Part shown: piece after piece, positions 23,735 through 33,642 of the stretch
Layout of the letters: every line of letters begins with the position of its first letter
Numbering within the stretch: the stretch's first letter is position 1
Assembly: GCA_022710935.1 (NCBI GenBank)
Contig: JAKLFY010000019.1
Span: forward strand, 27,280 to 91,279
Direction of reading: 5' to 3'
DNA: 64,000 nt
DNA from: Verrucomicrobiota bacterium
GTDB lineage: Bacteria > Verrucomicrobiota > Verrucomicrobiia > Limisphaerales > J093
Translations under genes and position numbers: made by a program
The notes under the pieces: model-generated
Databases searched by the model: none
What the model saw: the letters and a program-made list of their open reading frames with translations, nothing else
What the model was told of the DNA's origin: nothing

Positions 23735-26700
23735 ATGAGCCAGACTGTGAGATCAAGAACGCACGTCCACTCCACGCGCCTGATGGCACTGGCGGCCGCA
23801 GCCGCTCTTGCCGGAGGCATCGCCCACGCGGCCGTCTTCGGCCAATGGGACTTCAACAATGGCAACCTGACCGCGACCATCGGCCAGGACCTGGCCTACA
23901 TGGACGGCGCGGGGGGCGCCACCGAGACCCAGACGGTCTTCGAGACCGTCGATCTCGGGGGCCAACCGGCCAAGGTGATGAAGTTCCCGCCCTGCGACTC
24001 GACGATGGCGATGGGGTACCTGATGTACACGCCCACCGAGGGCAACGGGGGCGAAGGGGCCTACCTGCTCAACCAGTGGACGCTGATTCTCGATCTGATG
24101 TACCCGACCGAATCGGATCTGAAGTGGCGGGCGATCTTCGAGTCGGATGACCGCATCACGAGCGACTCCGATTTCTTCATCAACACCAGCAACGGGATTG
24201 GCATCAGCGCCATCTACCACGGGCAGGTCCGGCCCAACGTCTGGCATCGGATCGCGATCGTGATCGACCAGTCGTCCGGCGTGAACACGATCTCGAAGTA
24301 CATCGACGGCGTGTTGGTCGGGGTGCAGGCGGCCGGCGGGCTCGAGGGTCGGTGGGCCCCTTCGCCCAACTACTGGGTCCAGTTGTTCAACGACAACGAC
24401 GGCGATGTGCAGACCGGCTACGTCAACAGCATCCAGTTCCACAACTCGGCCCTCACGGCGCAGCAGATCGCCGCGTACGGGGGCGCCACCGCCGAGGGCA
24501 TCCCCACCACGCCCCCCGCCGTCTCCTCCTACCTCGAAGGCTGGATCCCATCCGGGCAGTTCGCGACGAAGAACACCGACATCGGTGTGATCATCAACGA
24601 CGGCGATACGACGATCGCGGACGCCAGTATCGTTCTCAAGCTCGATGGCACGGCCGTCGCCAGCCCGCAAATCACCCGCGGCGGCGACCGAATCACAGTG
24701 CGCAAGACCGGGCTGCCCGCCTTCCCCGTTCCCTCGAAGCATGACCTCGAGATCCAGTACACCGACAGCAAGGACGGCGCGCGCACCTTCGCGCACAGCT
24801 TCGATGTGGTCGTGTTCTACGAGAACTTCGATGGCCTGACCCTCGGGCCGAATGTCGATGAGACCACAGCCGGCGACGCGGTCTGGACAAGCCAGCCGCC
24901 GACCGGTTGGTCGATCGACAACAGCGGCATGCAGGGCGTTGTCGACGACGACAGCGCGGGCGTCAAGGAGTGGGAAGGCTGGAGCTTTGCCAAGAAGGAT
25001 TGGTGGATCCAAGCCGCCGGGGACCAGACCCGCTCGCAATTCGTCAATGCCAGCGGCAACGTCGCTGTCGCGGACCCCGACGAATGGGACGACAAGGGCG
25101 GTCCCGTGCCCATCCACGGCTATTACAATTCGATCATGAAGACCAGTCCGATCGACGTTGCCGGCCTCGCACCCAACACGCTCTTCCTCAATCTGGATTC
25201 GAGCTGGCGGCCCGAAGGACGCGATGACACGGGCCCGGACGGCCTTCAGACCAACGACCAGACCGCGGTGATCGCGGTCTCCTACGACGGCGGAGCCCCG
25301 ATCGAGCTGCTGCGCTGGACGTCGATTTCCGGGGACCCGACATTCCATCCGGACAGCCAAAACGAGAATGTCACCCTCGAATTGAAGAATCCCGCCGGCG
25401 CCGCCAGCGCCGTCCTCTCCTTCTCCCTGCTCAACGCCGGCAACGACTGGTGGTGGGCCATCGACAACGTCGTCGTGAATGCCGGCCAGGCGCCGCCGAT
25501 GATTCTCACCCAGCCGACCGGCGCCCTGGCCGTCCGCGGCGACATCGCCACGCTCAGCGTCGTCGCCGCCGGCGGCGACCCGAAGACCTACCAGTGGTTC
25601 AAACGCGTCGGCGCTGACAGGTCGCCTGTTTCAGGCGGCACGGCCGCCACCCTGACGTTCGATGCGGTGGCCGATGCCGACGCAGGGTTCTACAGCGTCG
25701 AGATCTCGAACAGCGCCGGCCAAGTCGCCAGCCGCGAGGTCCGGCTGATGGTCATCCCGCCTGTTGGGGCTCTGCTGTTTGTCGAGGACTTCGAGGGTCT
25801 GCCGCTTGGACCCAATGTGGACGAGGCGCTAGCCAACCCGAACGCCTGGACCCACACGCCGCCCGCCGGTTGGTCGATCGACAATGCCGCCACGCCCGGC
25901 ATCGGCGACCCCGCCCAGGGTGTTGTCGAGTGGGAAGGCTGGAGCTTCGCCAATCGCGAATGGTGGGCGACCACGGCGGGCGACCAGCGCCGCGCCGAGT
26001 TCACCAAAGGGACCGGAACGGCGGCCATCGCCGACGGCGACGAATGGGACGACAAGGGCGATCCGGCCGACCTGGGCAAAATGGACACATCGTTGCGAAC
26101 GCCCGCAATCAGTTTGGCGGGCATCCTGCCCAACACGGTCGTGCTCCAATTCGACTCGAGCTGGCGCCCCGAGCCCGATCAGAAAGCCAGTGTCAGCGTC
26201 GCGTTCGACGGCGGTGCTCCGACCGTGGCGCGCCTGTTCCACTCGGACCCGGCCAACGCCGACTACAAGGACGACAACTCGACCAACGACCGTCTGAGCG
26301 TGCCGATCAACAACCCCGAAGGCGCGCAGACGATGGTCATCGTCTTCCGCTACTTCGACGCCGGCAACAACTGGTGGTGGGCCATCGACAACATCAAGGT
26401 CACCGGCGGCATTCCGCCGTTGTTCCATGAGGACTTCGAGGGTCTCACCCTCGGGCCGAGCGTCGAGGAAAGCCAGTTCGGCGAGGCCGTCTGGACCAAG
26501 ACCCCGCCGGCGGGCTGGACGATCGACGACACCGGCGTGCCCGGCGCGGGCGATCCCGCCAACGACGGCATGACCGAATGGGCCGGCTGGAGCTTCGCCT
26601 CGCGCGATTGGTGGCCGACTGTCGACGATCAGCGCCGCAGCGAGTTCACCAGGGGCATCGGGGCTGTGGCCATCGCCGACAGCGACGAATACGACGATGC

Positions 26701-27244
26701 CGCACACCCGGACGGCACCTACAACACGTACCTCAAGACCCCGGACGTCGATATCGCCGGACGCGAGGCCAATTCGCTGACCCTGCGGTTCGACTCGAGC
26801 TGGCGTCCGGAGCCCAACCAGAAGGCCACCATCACCGCGACCTACGACGGCGGCGCGCCGGTGGAAGTGCTGCGTTTCGAGTCCGTCGAGTCGAGTCCCT
26901 ACTTCAAGGACGACGCCTCGACCAACGACGAACTGGTCGTCCCGCTGAACAACCCGGCCGGGGCGAAGAAGCTGATGCTGACCTTCGGCTACTTCGACGC
27001 GGACAACAACTGGTTCTGGGCCATCGACAACATCGAAATCCTCGGTTACGAGAGCCGTGTGCCCGTCGACATCGCCCTGACGATCCAACGCACCGAGACC
27101 GGCGTCAGTATCGACTGGTCCGGAGACGGGACGCTCGAGAGCGCGCCCGCCGTCAAGGGACCGTGGAATGTCGTGCCGGGCGCGTCGCGTCCCTACGCGA
27201 CGCCAGCCGCGGGCGCCGCTGCATTCTACCGCGTCAAGAAGTAG
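23735..27244 (+). CDS. Giant secreted LamG protein with three homologous ~200-residue modules
   Basis: 1169 residues from ATG 23735 (an in-frame ATG at 23699 precedes it). Signal peptide RLMALAAAAALAGGIAHA. Residues about 35-250 are a LamG/concanavalin-like domain (GQWDFNNGNLTATIG, VWHRIAIVIDQSSG, FNDNDGDVQTGYVNSIQFHN). Three modules follow, each starting with an ENFDGLTLGPNVDE-type box and containing EWEGWSF...WW, FDSSWRPE and NNWWWAIDNI. An Ig-like segment (PMILTQPTGALAVRGDIATL) separates modules 1 and 2. The C-terminus (TGVSIDWSGDGTLESAPAVKGPW) matches the tail of the 1380-residue protein. Likely a surface or exported adhesin/lectin; function unknown. Confidence 0.78.
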   Translation: MSQTVRSRTHVHSTRLMALAAAAALAGGIAHAAVFGQWDFNNGNLTATIGQDLAYMDGAGGATETQTVFETVDLGGQPAKVMKFPPCDSTMAMGYLMYTPTEGNGGEGAYLLNQWTLILDLMYPTESDLKWRAIFESDDRITSDSDFFINTSNGIGISAIYHGQVRPNVWHRIAIVIDQSSGVNTISKYIDGVLVGVQAAGGLEGRWAPSPNYWVQLFNDNDGDVQTGYVNSIQFHNSALTAQQIAAYGGATAEGIPTTPPAVSSYLEGWIPSGQFATKNTDIGVIINDGDTTIADASIVLKLDGTAVASPQITRGGDRITVRKTGLPAFPVPSKHDLEIQYTDSKDGARTFAHSFDVVVFYENFDGLTLGPNVDETTAGDAVWTSQPPTGWSIDNSGMQGVVDDDSAGVKEWEGWSFAKKDWWIQAAGDQTRSQFVNASGNVAVADPDEWDDKGGPVPIHGYYNSIMKTSPIDVAGLAPNTLFLNLDSSWRPEGRDDTGPDGLQTNDQTAVIAVSYDGGAPIELLRWTSISGDPTFHPDSQNENVTLELKNPAGAASAVLSFSLLNAGNDWWWAIDNVVVNAGQAPPMILTQPTGALAVRGDIATLSVVAAGGDPKTYQWFKRVGADRSPVSGGTAATLTFDAVADADAGFYSVEISNSAGQVASREVRLMVIPPVGALLFVEDFEGLPLGPNVDEALANPNAWTHTPPAGWSIDNAATPGIGDPAQGVVEWEGWSFANREWWATTAGDQRRAEFTKGTGTAAIADGDEWDDKGDPADLGKMDTSLRTPAISLAGILPNTVVLQFDSSWRPEPDQKASVSVAFDGGAPTVARLFHSDPANADYKDDNSTNDRLSVPINNPEGAQTMVIVFRYFDAGNNWWWAIDNIKVTGGIPPLFHEDFEGLTLGPSVEESQFGEAVWTKTPPAGWTIDDTGVPGAGDPANDGMTEWAGWSFASRDWWPTVDDQRRSEFTRGIGAVAIADSDEYDDAAHPDGTYNTYLKTPDVDIAGREANSLTLRFDSSWRPEPNQKATITATYDGGAPVEVLRFESVESSPYFKDDASTNDELVVPLNNPAGAKKLMLTFGYFDADNNWFWAIDNIEILGYESRVPVDIALTIQRTETGVSIDWSGDGTLESAPAVKGPWNVVPGASRPYATPAAGAAAFYRVKK

Positions 27245-27372
27245 GGCCTTGTCCCAACTCCTCGGCACAGCTCGCCGCGAGGAGCACGAGGGCGAGCGCT
27301 GAGGTCAGGATGGTCGTTTCGGCTGTTCTCTCGAGAACACTCTGGAGAACAGCCGCACCGTCCGCCAACGCA

Positions 27373-28119
27373 TCACCGCGGCATGAGCGCGAACACACCC
27401 CAGCCCAGGTATTCACGCGTGTAAGCGGCGTAGCGCTCGGGTTCCGAGGTCAGTTTGGCCCGAACATCTTTCGCGAACTCGTCGCCGGGATTGGCTTCAA
27501 GCCATCGGCGCATGGTGAGCCATTTGGCTGCCTCGTATCTGTCCCAGCCGTCTTGGTCAGCCAGGACCATTTCAACGACGTCGTAGCCAAGGTGGCCGAA
27601 AGACGCGAGAAGTTCCGGAAGCATGCAGAAGTCGGCAATTGAATTGGCAAGACACCCCTTGGCAACACCTTCAGTCGTCGGCAGCCGCCGCCAGTAGGGC
27701 TCGCCGATGAGGATGATCCCTCCGGTGCGCAGGCTCCGCGCCAGAAGCTCGATCGTGCCGGCGACTCCGCCGCCGATCCAAGTGGCGCCGACACAGGCTG
27801 CCACACTGACCTTCTCGTCAGAGACGTAGCCGGCAGCATCGCCATGGATGAACCTGACCTGATCGGCGACGCCGAGTTCTACGGCGCGGAGTCTTGCCTG
27901 CTCGGTGAACAACTGGCTCATGTCGATGCCGGTGCCGATGACGCCGTGATCGCGTGCCCAGGTGCACAGCATTTCCCCCGAACCGCTGCCCAGGTCGAGC
28001 ACTCGGACCCCGGATTCCAGGCGCAGGGCTGCGCCGAGAATGGCGAGTTTTTCGGGTGTGATCGGGTTGTGGATGCGGTGAGCGCTTTCAGTGATGTTGA
28101 ATATACGTGGGATGTCCAT
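27373..28119 (-). CDS. SAM-dependent class I methyltransferase
   Basis: 248 residues, a stand-alone Rossmann methyltransferase. Motif I VLDLGSGSGEM (about residues 40-50), motif II GIDMSQ, GDAAGY at the adenine-contacting strand, then IILIGEPYWR. The short N-terminal cap MDIPRIFNITESAHRIHNPIT resembles small-molecule methyltransferases of the UbiE/COQ5-like group. Substrate cannot be inferred. It is divergently placed 99 bp from the thrH-like gene. Confidence 0.85.
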   Translation of the reverse strand: MDIPRIFNITESAHRIHNPITPEKLAILGAALRLESGVRVLDLGSGSGEMLCTWARDHGVIGTGIDMSQLFTEQARLRAVELGVADQVRFIHGDAAGYVSDEKVSVAACVGATWIGGGVAGTIELLARSLRTGGIILIGEPYWRRLPTTEGVAKGCLANSIADFCMLPELLASFGHLGYDVVEMVLADQDGWDRYEAAKWLTMRRWLEANPGDEFAKDVRAKLTSEPERYAAYTREYLGWGVFALMPR

Positions 28120-28218
28120 TGTGGGTGATTTCCTTGCGAGTGTGAACAGATTCGGCTAGCGCCGAACGGTTGATGGTCTTCTGGACATGGATCGAGGGTC
28201 TTGGCATCTTCGCGCCCC

Positions 28219-28827
28219 GTGAAACAATCCATCGTGGCCCTGGACATGGAAGGCGTGCTGACGCCGGAGATCTGGATCGCCGTGGCCGAGAAGACCGGCA
28301 TTGACGGACTGCGACTGACCACGCGCGACATCCCGGATTACGACGTGCTGATGCGCGGTCGGCTCGATCTGATCGCGAAGCACGGACTCAAGCTGTCGGA
28401 TCTCGAGGCGGTCATTGCGACGCTGCGCCCTCTGGATGGGGCTGTCGAGTTCCTCCGCGACCTGCGCCGTTTCACCCAGGTCGTCATCCTGTCGGACACC
28501 TTCGAGCAATTTGCCCAGCCGCTGCTCAAGCAGCTCGAATGGCCCACTCTGCTCTGCCATCGCCTGGTCGTTGAAAACGATCGGATCGTCGACTACGCGC
28601 TGCGCATCCGCGACCAGAAAAAGGCCGCGGTTGCGGCCCTGCGGAGTCTGAACTATTTCGTCATTGCCGGCGGCGACTCTTACAACGACACCGCGATGCT
28701 GCTCGAAGCGGACGCCGGCTTTCTGTTTCGCGCGCCGGAGAACGTGCGGCGGGCGTTCCCCCATTTCCGCGCGGTCGAGACATACCCGGAGCTGTCCGCC
28801 CTGATCCGCCAGGCCGCTCCGGGGTGA
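28219..28827 (+). CDS. thrH: Bifunctional phosphoserine phosphatase / homoserine phosphotransferase
   Basis: 202 residues from GTG 28219; a TTG at 28201 would add six. ThrH is an HAD-family enzyme that dephosphorylates phosphoserine and can pass the phosphate to homoserine. Seen: nucleophile motif ALDMEGVLTPE, substrate-cap PEIWIAVAEKTGIDGLRLTTRDIPDYDVLM, VVILSDTFEQFAQPL (motif II serine), QKKAAVAAL lysine region and GGDSYNDTAMLLEA (motif III/IV). The match to the known Pseudomonas ThrH is close over its whole length. It is monocistronic and not linked to other serine or threonine genes. Confidence 0.92.
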   Translation: MKQSIVALDMEGVLTPEIWIAVAEKTGIDGLRLTTRDIPDYDVLMRGRLDLIAKHGLKLSDLEAVIATLRPLDGAVEFLRDLRRFTQVVILSDTFEQFAQPLLKQLEWPTLLCHRLVVENDRIVDYALRIRDQKKAAVAALRSLNYFVIAGGDSYNDTAMLLEADAGFLFRAPENVRRAFPHFRAVETYPELSALIRQAAPG

Positions 28828-28847
28828 AACCTCGTTGAGAATTCCGG

Positions 28848-29729
28848 TTAAGGCGTCCCCCAGACCTTCTCGGTCTTGCGCGGGCTGCGGTAGGAGTACC
28901 AATACAGGTCGGGATCGGTCCTCGGGGTGCCGATGTTGAGCTGATAGGCCCCGTCGCGGGCGTTGATCTTGAGCCGCTTCAGGGTCGGCCCGACCCATTT
29001 GTGGATCTCCGAATGCCCATCGGCAAACGCAAATCCACAGGCGCCGTTGTGGTAGTTCGAGGGGATATCGATGAACTTCGCATCCGCGGGAGGGAAGCAA
29101 CCGGCGTCGTTGATGCTGTCCGGATGCTCATCCACGTAGACCCATGTCATTGTCGGGCCTGGATTGTTGAAATCGGACGCCTTCTTCACGTGGTCGTAGA
29201 TCACGTTGCCGGCATCCCCCTGCGTCTCCGCGTTGCCATCGCCGACCCAGATGTTGCCTGAGACGCTGCGGACGCGTTCGGACCAGCCCCGGCCTCGCTG
29301 GGGCGGCGAGAGGTACTTGTCGGCGGGGCATTTGTAGATGTTCTTCGCGTTCCCGAAATACGAAGCCAAACAGGCATAGCGAGGATCGAGCAAGTAGATG
29401 GTGTTGGTGTTGTCCGAGGCCGTGGTCCAGTCCAGCCAACCGCTGACCCAGGGCTGATCGGTACCCGGGGTGCTCCCGTGATACGACCTCGGGAGCATGT
29501 CGCGGTTGTCGCCCTGGTACATGTGATTGGCGAGCATCAACTGCTTGGTGTTGCTCATGCACAGGATCCCTTGGGCCTTCGCTTTGGCCTTCCCGAGCAC
29601 CGGCAAGAGCATGCTGGCGAGGATGGCGATGATCGCAATCACCACCAGAAGTTCGATCAGCGTGAAACCACACCGCTCCCTCGTGGGTTGAACGAGGGGA
29701 AATCCCGTGTGCGCGCGTGCCTTTTTCAT
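28848..29729 (-). CDS. Pseudopilin-like protein with H-x9-DG motif
   Basis: 293 residues. Prepilin signal [20 protein letters not shown], then the characteristic LLPVLGKAKAKAQGILCMSNTKQLMLA. Near residue 220 it has HNGACGFAFADGHSEIHKW, the H-x9-DG signature that defines many PVC-group prepilin-like proteins. A four-cysteine pattern around FGNAKNIYKCPADKYL is also usual. It ends 20 bp from the convergent thrH gene. Probably processed by prepilin peptidase; exact role unknown. Confidence 0.88.
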   Translation of the reverse strand: MKKARAHTGFPLVQPTRERCGFTLIELLVVIAIIAILASMLLPVLGKAKAKAQGILCMSNTKQLMLANHMYQGDNRDMLPRSYHGSTPGTDQPWVSGWLDWTTASDNTNTIYLLDPRYACLASYFGNAKNIYKCPADKYLSPPQRGRGWSERVRSVSGNIWVGDGNAETQGDAGNVIYDHVKKASDFNNPGPTMTWVYVDEHPDSINDAGCFPPADAKFIDIPSNYHNGACGFAFADGHSEIHKWVGPTLKRLKINARDGAYQLNIGTPRTDPDLYWYSYRSPRKTEKVWGTP

Positions 29730-30043
29730 AATCGTCGACGTTCAGTCTGGCGTTGTTACTTATGGTTATGTGCAGATTGTGCCCCGAGACGCCGCGCGCG
29801 TCAATGACGGTATTTCGTGCGCCCAGACTTCCGGCCTGCCAGCCTGCCAGCCCCAGCCCGGCCGCCTCGGGGAACGCCCCGCGCCAATCCTCAGCTTAGC
29901 AGCGTCGGGCACAACGAGAAGTGTGCGTTTAGAAGCACAGCCGGACCTCAGGCGCAGCCGCCTGAACCCCCCCTGATTGGTGCCTGCGCGCGTACGGCGA
30001 CCAAGGCCGCCGCGCACCGGTTCGCCGGTCCGGGGAGGGCGGT
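29730..30043. other. Intergenic 314 bp, no gene seen
   Basis: The left part (29730-29790) is AT-richer and probably holds the promoter of the minus-strand pseudopilin gene. The rest is GC-rich with short CTGCCAGCCTGCCAGCCC-type repeats and a CAGGCGCAGCCGCCTG hairpin (about 29952-29967), but no open frame with coding character on either strand and no match to the other repeat families. Confidence 0.5.
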
Positions 30044-31021
30044 TCACTGGCCACCGTGCTGGCGCAGCACATCCGCCACGCGGACCGGTCTCCCCCCCTC
30101 CCGCTTGCTCTCGTCGGCGGCTTCCATGAACGCGAACAGCTCGATGGTCTCCTCGGCAGGAACGGGAGCCACACCGGTCTGAAAGAACTTCATCACCTCC
30201 CGCACCAGCGGCGCATAGTCCCCGCCGGGTTTCTGATCCACGACAGCTTTGGTGCCGAACAGGGTGACGCGATACGGGGCGGCGGCTTCGCGGATCCCGA
30301 TGAGGGTCCCGACCTTGCCGTCCTTCCAGACGCCTGTGACGACGTCGGTGTCCGGAGTTGCCGTCCGCACAACCGTCTCGCAGCCGGTGCCCAGGACCGC
30401 GTAGAGCGCCTCGACCGGGTGGATCCCATACCAGAACAGATCGGGGTGATGCGGCTCGATGTGGCAGGGACCGGTCGAGACCGCGCCCTTGACCACGCCG
30501 ACATCCGCCTTCTTGAGTTCCACCAGGCCCGGATAATAGCGAAGGGACGAGGAGCTGAAGCAGGGGACCTGGTGTTGTCTGGCGAGGCGATAGATCTCGA
30601 TGGCATCGCGCAGCGAGCCCGCAACGGGTTTGTCGATGAACACCGGTTTCCTGGCGCGCAAGACCGGCTTGACCTGTTCGAGGTGCGGACGCCCATCCAC
30701 GCTTTCGAGCATGACGACATCCACCTCCGCGCAGAGGGCCTCGATCGAGTCGACGATCTTGACCCCGTACTTCTCCTCGAGCTGCTTGGTGTAGTCTTCG
30801 ACCCGCGACCAGCTCGATTCGATATCGGGGCTGCCGCCCTTGAACGCCGCCACCACCTTGCCGCCCGGCACGTGGCTCGCATGCGTCGTGTCGTTGATCA
30901 GGCTGGTGAACGCAATCACGTGCGAGGTGTCGAGCCCGATCAGCCCGATGCGCAGATCGGCAGCCGCTGCAATTCCAAGCAGGCCCAGGGCGGACAGACA
31001 GACGAGGCGGAGCAATTTCAT
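30044..31021 (-). CDS. Exported Gfo/Idh/MocA-type oxidoreductase
   Basis: 325 residues with a Sec signal (LLRLVCLSALGLLGIAAAA), so the enzyme should act outside the cytoplasm. The Rossmann domain has LRIGLIGLDTSHVIAFTSL, in place of the common GxGxxG, then DVVMLESVDGRPHLEQVKPVL and KPVFIDKPVAGSL, the EKP-like catalytic lysine motif of the family. GIHPVEALYAVLG carries the conserved His. The second domain is short. Family members oxidise or reduce sugars with tightly bound NAD(P). Its position next to a divergent space and a GH29 gene suggests glycan metabolism. Confidence 0.85.
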   Translation of the reverse strand: MKLLRLVCLSALGLLGIAAAADLRIGLIGLDTSHVIAFTSLINDTTHASHVPGGKVVAAFKGGSPDIESSWSRVEDYTKQLEEKYGVKIVDSIEALCAEVDVVMLESVDGRPHLEQVKPVLRARKPVFIDKPVAGSLRDAIEIYRLARQHQVPCFSSSSLRYYPGLVELKKADVGVVKGAVSTGPCHIEPHHPDLFWYGIHPVEALYAVLGTGCETVVRTATPDTDVVTGVWKDGKVGTLIGIREAAAPYRVTLFGTKAVVDQKPGGDYAPLVREVMKFFQTGVAPVPAEETIELFAFMEAADESKREGGRPVRVADVLRQHGGQ

Positions 31022-31112
31022 GCTGCCGAGTCTAGCAGGCCGGGGATGGGCCAGGCAATCTCCCTCTGCGCCTGGCTAAAATCCTCGACCGGTGAAACGT
31101 GTTGTCGACAAG

Positions 31113-32594
31113 TCAAGGTTCGAGGAACAACCCGACCTCGGAGATCGCCGGACAGACGGGCGCCTGGGTGATGCGCAGCCTGACCTTGTCGGTCGTGAGC
31201 GGCGCGGTCCGGATCAGGCGGCGATTCCCGATGCTGGTTCCCCGGGCGAACTCGTGCCATGCGCCGTCGCGCCACACATCGAGCGCGAAGGCCTCGACCC
31301 TCTGGCCCAGGGGCAGGAACTCGCGCAGGCTCACCACGTTCAGCCGGGCTGGCCGCCCAAGATCCAGGACCAGCTCGGGCGTCGCGGCCGCATCGTCGGT
31401 CGTCCAGTAGGTATCCCGGTTGCCATCGGAGACGTTCTCGGCGGCAAACGACCCCTTCCCGGCCCGCGTGCCGCTGGCCGTGAGCTGCGCGCCCCGCGCC
31501 AGGTCCGTCGCAAACGTGGCGTCGAGAATCCGGCGGAATTCACGCAGAGACGCGACATCGTTCTCGTGAATGCGCCCGCGCCTGTCCGGCGGCAGGTTCA
31601 GATTCAAGCACGCGCCGCGCCCGACAGACTTGTAATAGATGTCGAGGAGTTCGGCGTGGGTTTTGACCTTCGAATCTTCGGCGGGATGATAGAACCAGCC
31701 GGGGCGTATCGAGACGTCGCATTCGCCTGGGAGCCAAGCCGTCCCGGGCCGTTCGCCGCTGTTCAGCCCTTCGCTCGAGCCGCCGGGGTAGCGGTTGGGC
31801 TTGGTCATATCGAGCGTTGACCAGCACGGATCCCCCGCGATGCCCCGTTCGTTGCCGATCCAGCGGAAGTCCGGTCCGGCGTCGCTGAACATGCAGGCGA
31901 AGGGCTGCAGTTCGCGCACGATCGCCCAGGTGTTCGGCCAGTCGTAATAGGTGCGATTGTCGATCTGACGCCTCTCCCGCGCGCCTCCGTAGTAGCCGTC
32001 GCCCCCGTTGGCGCCATCGAACCAGACGGTGAACAGCTCGCCGTATCCGGTGAGCAACTCGCGCAGTTGGTTGCGATAGTAGCCGATGTACTCGGGACGG
32101 GCATAGCCGGCGTGGTTGCGGTCCCAGGGCGAGAGATAGACGCCGAATCTCAGGTTCTGACGGCGGCAGGCCTCGCCGATCTCGCGCACCACGTCCCCGC
32201 GTCCCTCCTTCCACGGTGAGTTCCTGACCGAATGCTCGGTGAACCGGCTGGGCCAGAGGCAGAATCCATCGTGGTGCTTTGCCGTCAGAATCAGCCCCGT
32301 CATCCCCGCCTCTCTGGCCGTCTCCGCAATCTGGTCCGCGTCAAAAGCCGTCGGATTGAACACCCGCGGGCTTTCGTCGCCGTACCCCCATTCCTTGTCG
32401 GTGAACGTGTTCACCGTGAAGTGAAGAAAACCATAAAACTCCATCGCGTGCCAACGCAGTTGACGCTCCGTTGGGACGGGTCCGAACGGGACGGGGGCGT
32501 CGGTCGCTTCGGCGCCGTTGAGGGAGATGCAGCCGGTCGAAGAGAGGAACAGAGCGATCGCGGTGGCCCAGAGAACAAGGTGCCGTTGTTTCAT
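31113..32594 (-). CDS. Alpha-L-fucosidase, GH29, with C-terminal F5/8C-type domain
   Basis: 493 residues. ATG 32594 precedes a lipoprotein-like signal (ATAIALFLSSTGC). GH29 catalytic domain: WHAMEFYGFLHFTVNTFTDKEWGYG, GLILTAKHHDGFCLWPS, LRFGVYLSPWDRN and GELFTVWFDGANGG, in which the aspartate is the family nucleophile. Residues about 375-493 are an F5/8 type C (CBM32-like) sandwich (VSDGNRDTYWTTDD, ELVLDLGRPARLNVVSLRE) likely to bind fucosylated glycans. It follows the exported oxidoreductase by 91 bp on the same strand and may be co-transcribed with it. Confidence 0.92.
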   Translation of the reverse strand: MKQRHLVLWATAIALFLSSTGCISLNGAEATDAPVPFGPVPTERQLRWHAMEFYGFLHFTVNTFTDKEWGYGDESPRVFNPTAFDADQIAETAREAGMTGLILTAKHHDGFCLWPSRFTEHSVRNSPWKEGRGDVVREIGEACRRQNLRFGVYLSPWDRNHAGYARPEYIGYYRNQLRELLTGYGELFTVWFDGANGGDGYYGGARERRQIDNRTYYDWPNTWAIVRELQPFACMFSDAGPDFRWIGNERGIAGDPCWSTLDMTKPNRYPGGSSEGLNSGERPGTAWLPGECDVSIRPGWFYHPAEDSKVKTHAELLDIYYKSVGRGACLNLNLPPDRRGRIHENDVASLREFRRILDATFATDLARGAQLTASGTRAGKGSFAAENVSDGNRDTYWTTDDAAATPELVLDLGRPARLNVVSLREFLPLGQRVEAFALDVWRDGAWHEFARGTSIGNRRLIRTAPLTTDKVRLRITQAPVCPAISEVGLFLEP

Positions 32595-32802
32595 GGGCGC
32601 GCAGTCTAACCGCGGCCCATCCAGGAGTCGAGTCCAGGCCGGCGAATTGATGATTGAACCCCGGGTTGGGTCTGGACACACTCGATGCGCTGCCGATGAG
32701 CATTCGCGAAGACCAGACTAGGCGGTTGCGGGCACGATTCGGTTACCTCGCTCCGGAGGGGTGGGCGTACGTGCGGACGAAAGAGGCTTGCCGGACACGA
32801 GG
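32595..32802. promoter_or_regulatory. Divergent space between GH29 and YggT genes
   Basis: 208 bp separating two genes read away from each other, so two promoters should lie here. No palindromic operator or repeat is apparent, and no confident promoter hexamers can be named. Confidence 0.35.
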
Positions 32803-33642
32803 ATGAACCGCGTTGATTTTCTGCTGAATCTGGCGGGGCTGCTCTTGTGGCTCGAGTGGCGGGCGGTGCGATTGGGCGCGCCACTGGCGGCGGCGGGCTC
32901 GATTTCCGCGGTCCTGAAGCACGCCAAGCCGCGCGCGGCGCGGCGGTGGCTCTACCTGGCGGCCCTGGTGGCGCTCCTGGGGATTCGGTGTGTCTTCTAC
33001 TGGCGCGTTGGCTCCAGGCTCGATTGGGTGCCGTCCCTCGACCTCGGCACCATCACCCTCCCGTTCAACAGCGTTTCCCTCGGGCGCATGGCCCTGTACT
33101 CCGTGTTGAGCTTCGGCGTTGTTCTGGCCGTGTTCCACCTTTGGCTCCTGCTGCTCTCGATGGTGAATCGGCGGGTGCCCGACACCGATCCGTGGCAACG
33201 CCTGGTGCGGCAGTACCTTGGCTGGCTCGAGCCGTGGCCGGTCGCCGTGAAGCTGGCCACCCCGATCTTTCTGGTGGGCGCCCTCTGGTGGTTCGCCCAC
33301 GCGGAACTCGTGCGCCAGGGGATGACGGCGGCCCCCGGCTCCGCGGCGCACCTGGCGCAGCAGAGCATCCTGGTCGGCCTGGGGACGATTCTGGCCTGGA
33401 AGTATCTGGTGATCGGCTTGCTCTTCCTGGGCTTGCTCAATACGTACCTCTATCTGGGCAGTTGGAGCGTCTGGGCCTTTGTTCAGACCACCTCGCGCAA
33501 CCTTCTCAGGCCTCTTCACCTGATCCCGTTGCGCCTTGGCCGCATCGACCTGCTCCCGGCGGTCGGGCTGGGATTGGCCTGGCTGGCCTTCGCCTACGCC
33601 GAGGCTGGCATCAGCCACCTCTTCGGCCGGCTCCCGTTATGA
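32803..33642 (+). CDS. YggT-family inner-membrane protein
   Basis: 279 residues with at least five membrane segments. The family hallmark is the C-terminal block SRNLLRPLHLIPLRLGRIDLLP, where YggT proteins have a conserved RP...IP..G..D pattern. YggT proteins have been linked to cell division and to osmotic or ion homeostasis, but no biochemical role is settled. The usual YggT has about 100-190 residues; this one is longer, with an extra N-terminal membrane pair. It overlaps the DUF167 gene by ATGA, the classic YggT-YggU arrangement, implying translational coupling. Confidence 0.82.
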   Translation: MNRVDFLLNLAGLLLWLEWRAVRLGAPLAAAGSISAVLKHAKPRAARRWLYLAALVALLGIRCVFYWRVGSRLDWVPSLDLGTITLPFNSVSLGRMALYSVLSFGVVLAVFHLWLLLLSMVNRRVPDTDPWQRLVRQYLGWLEPWPVAVKLATPIFLVGALWWFAHAELVRQGMTAAPGSAAHLAQQSILVGLGTILAWKYLVIGLLFLGLLNTYLYLGSWSVWAFVQTTSRNLLRPLHLIPLRLGRIDLLPAVGLGLAWLAFAYAEAGISHLFGRLPL

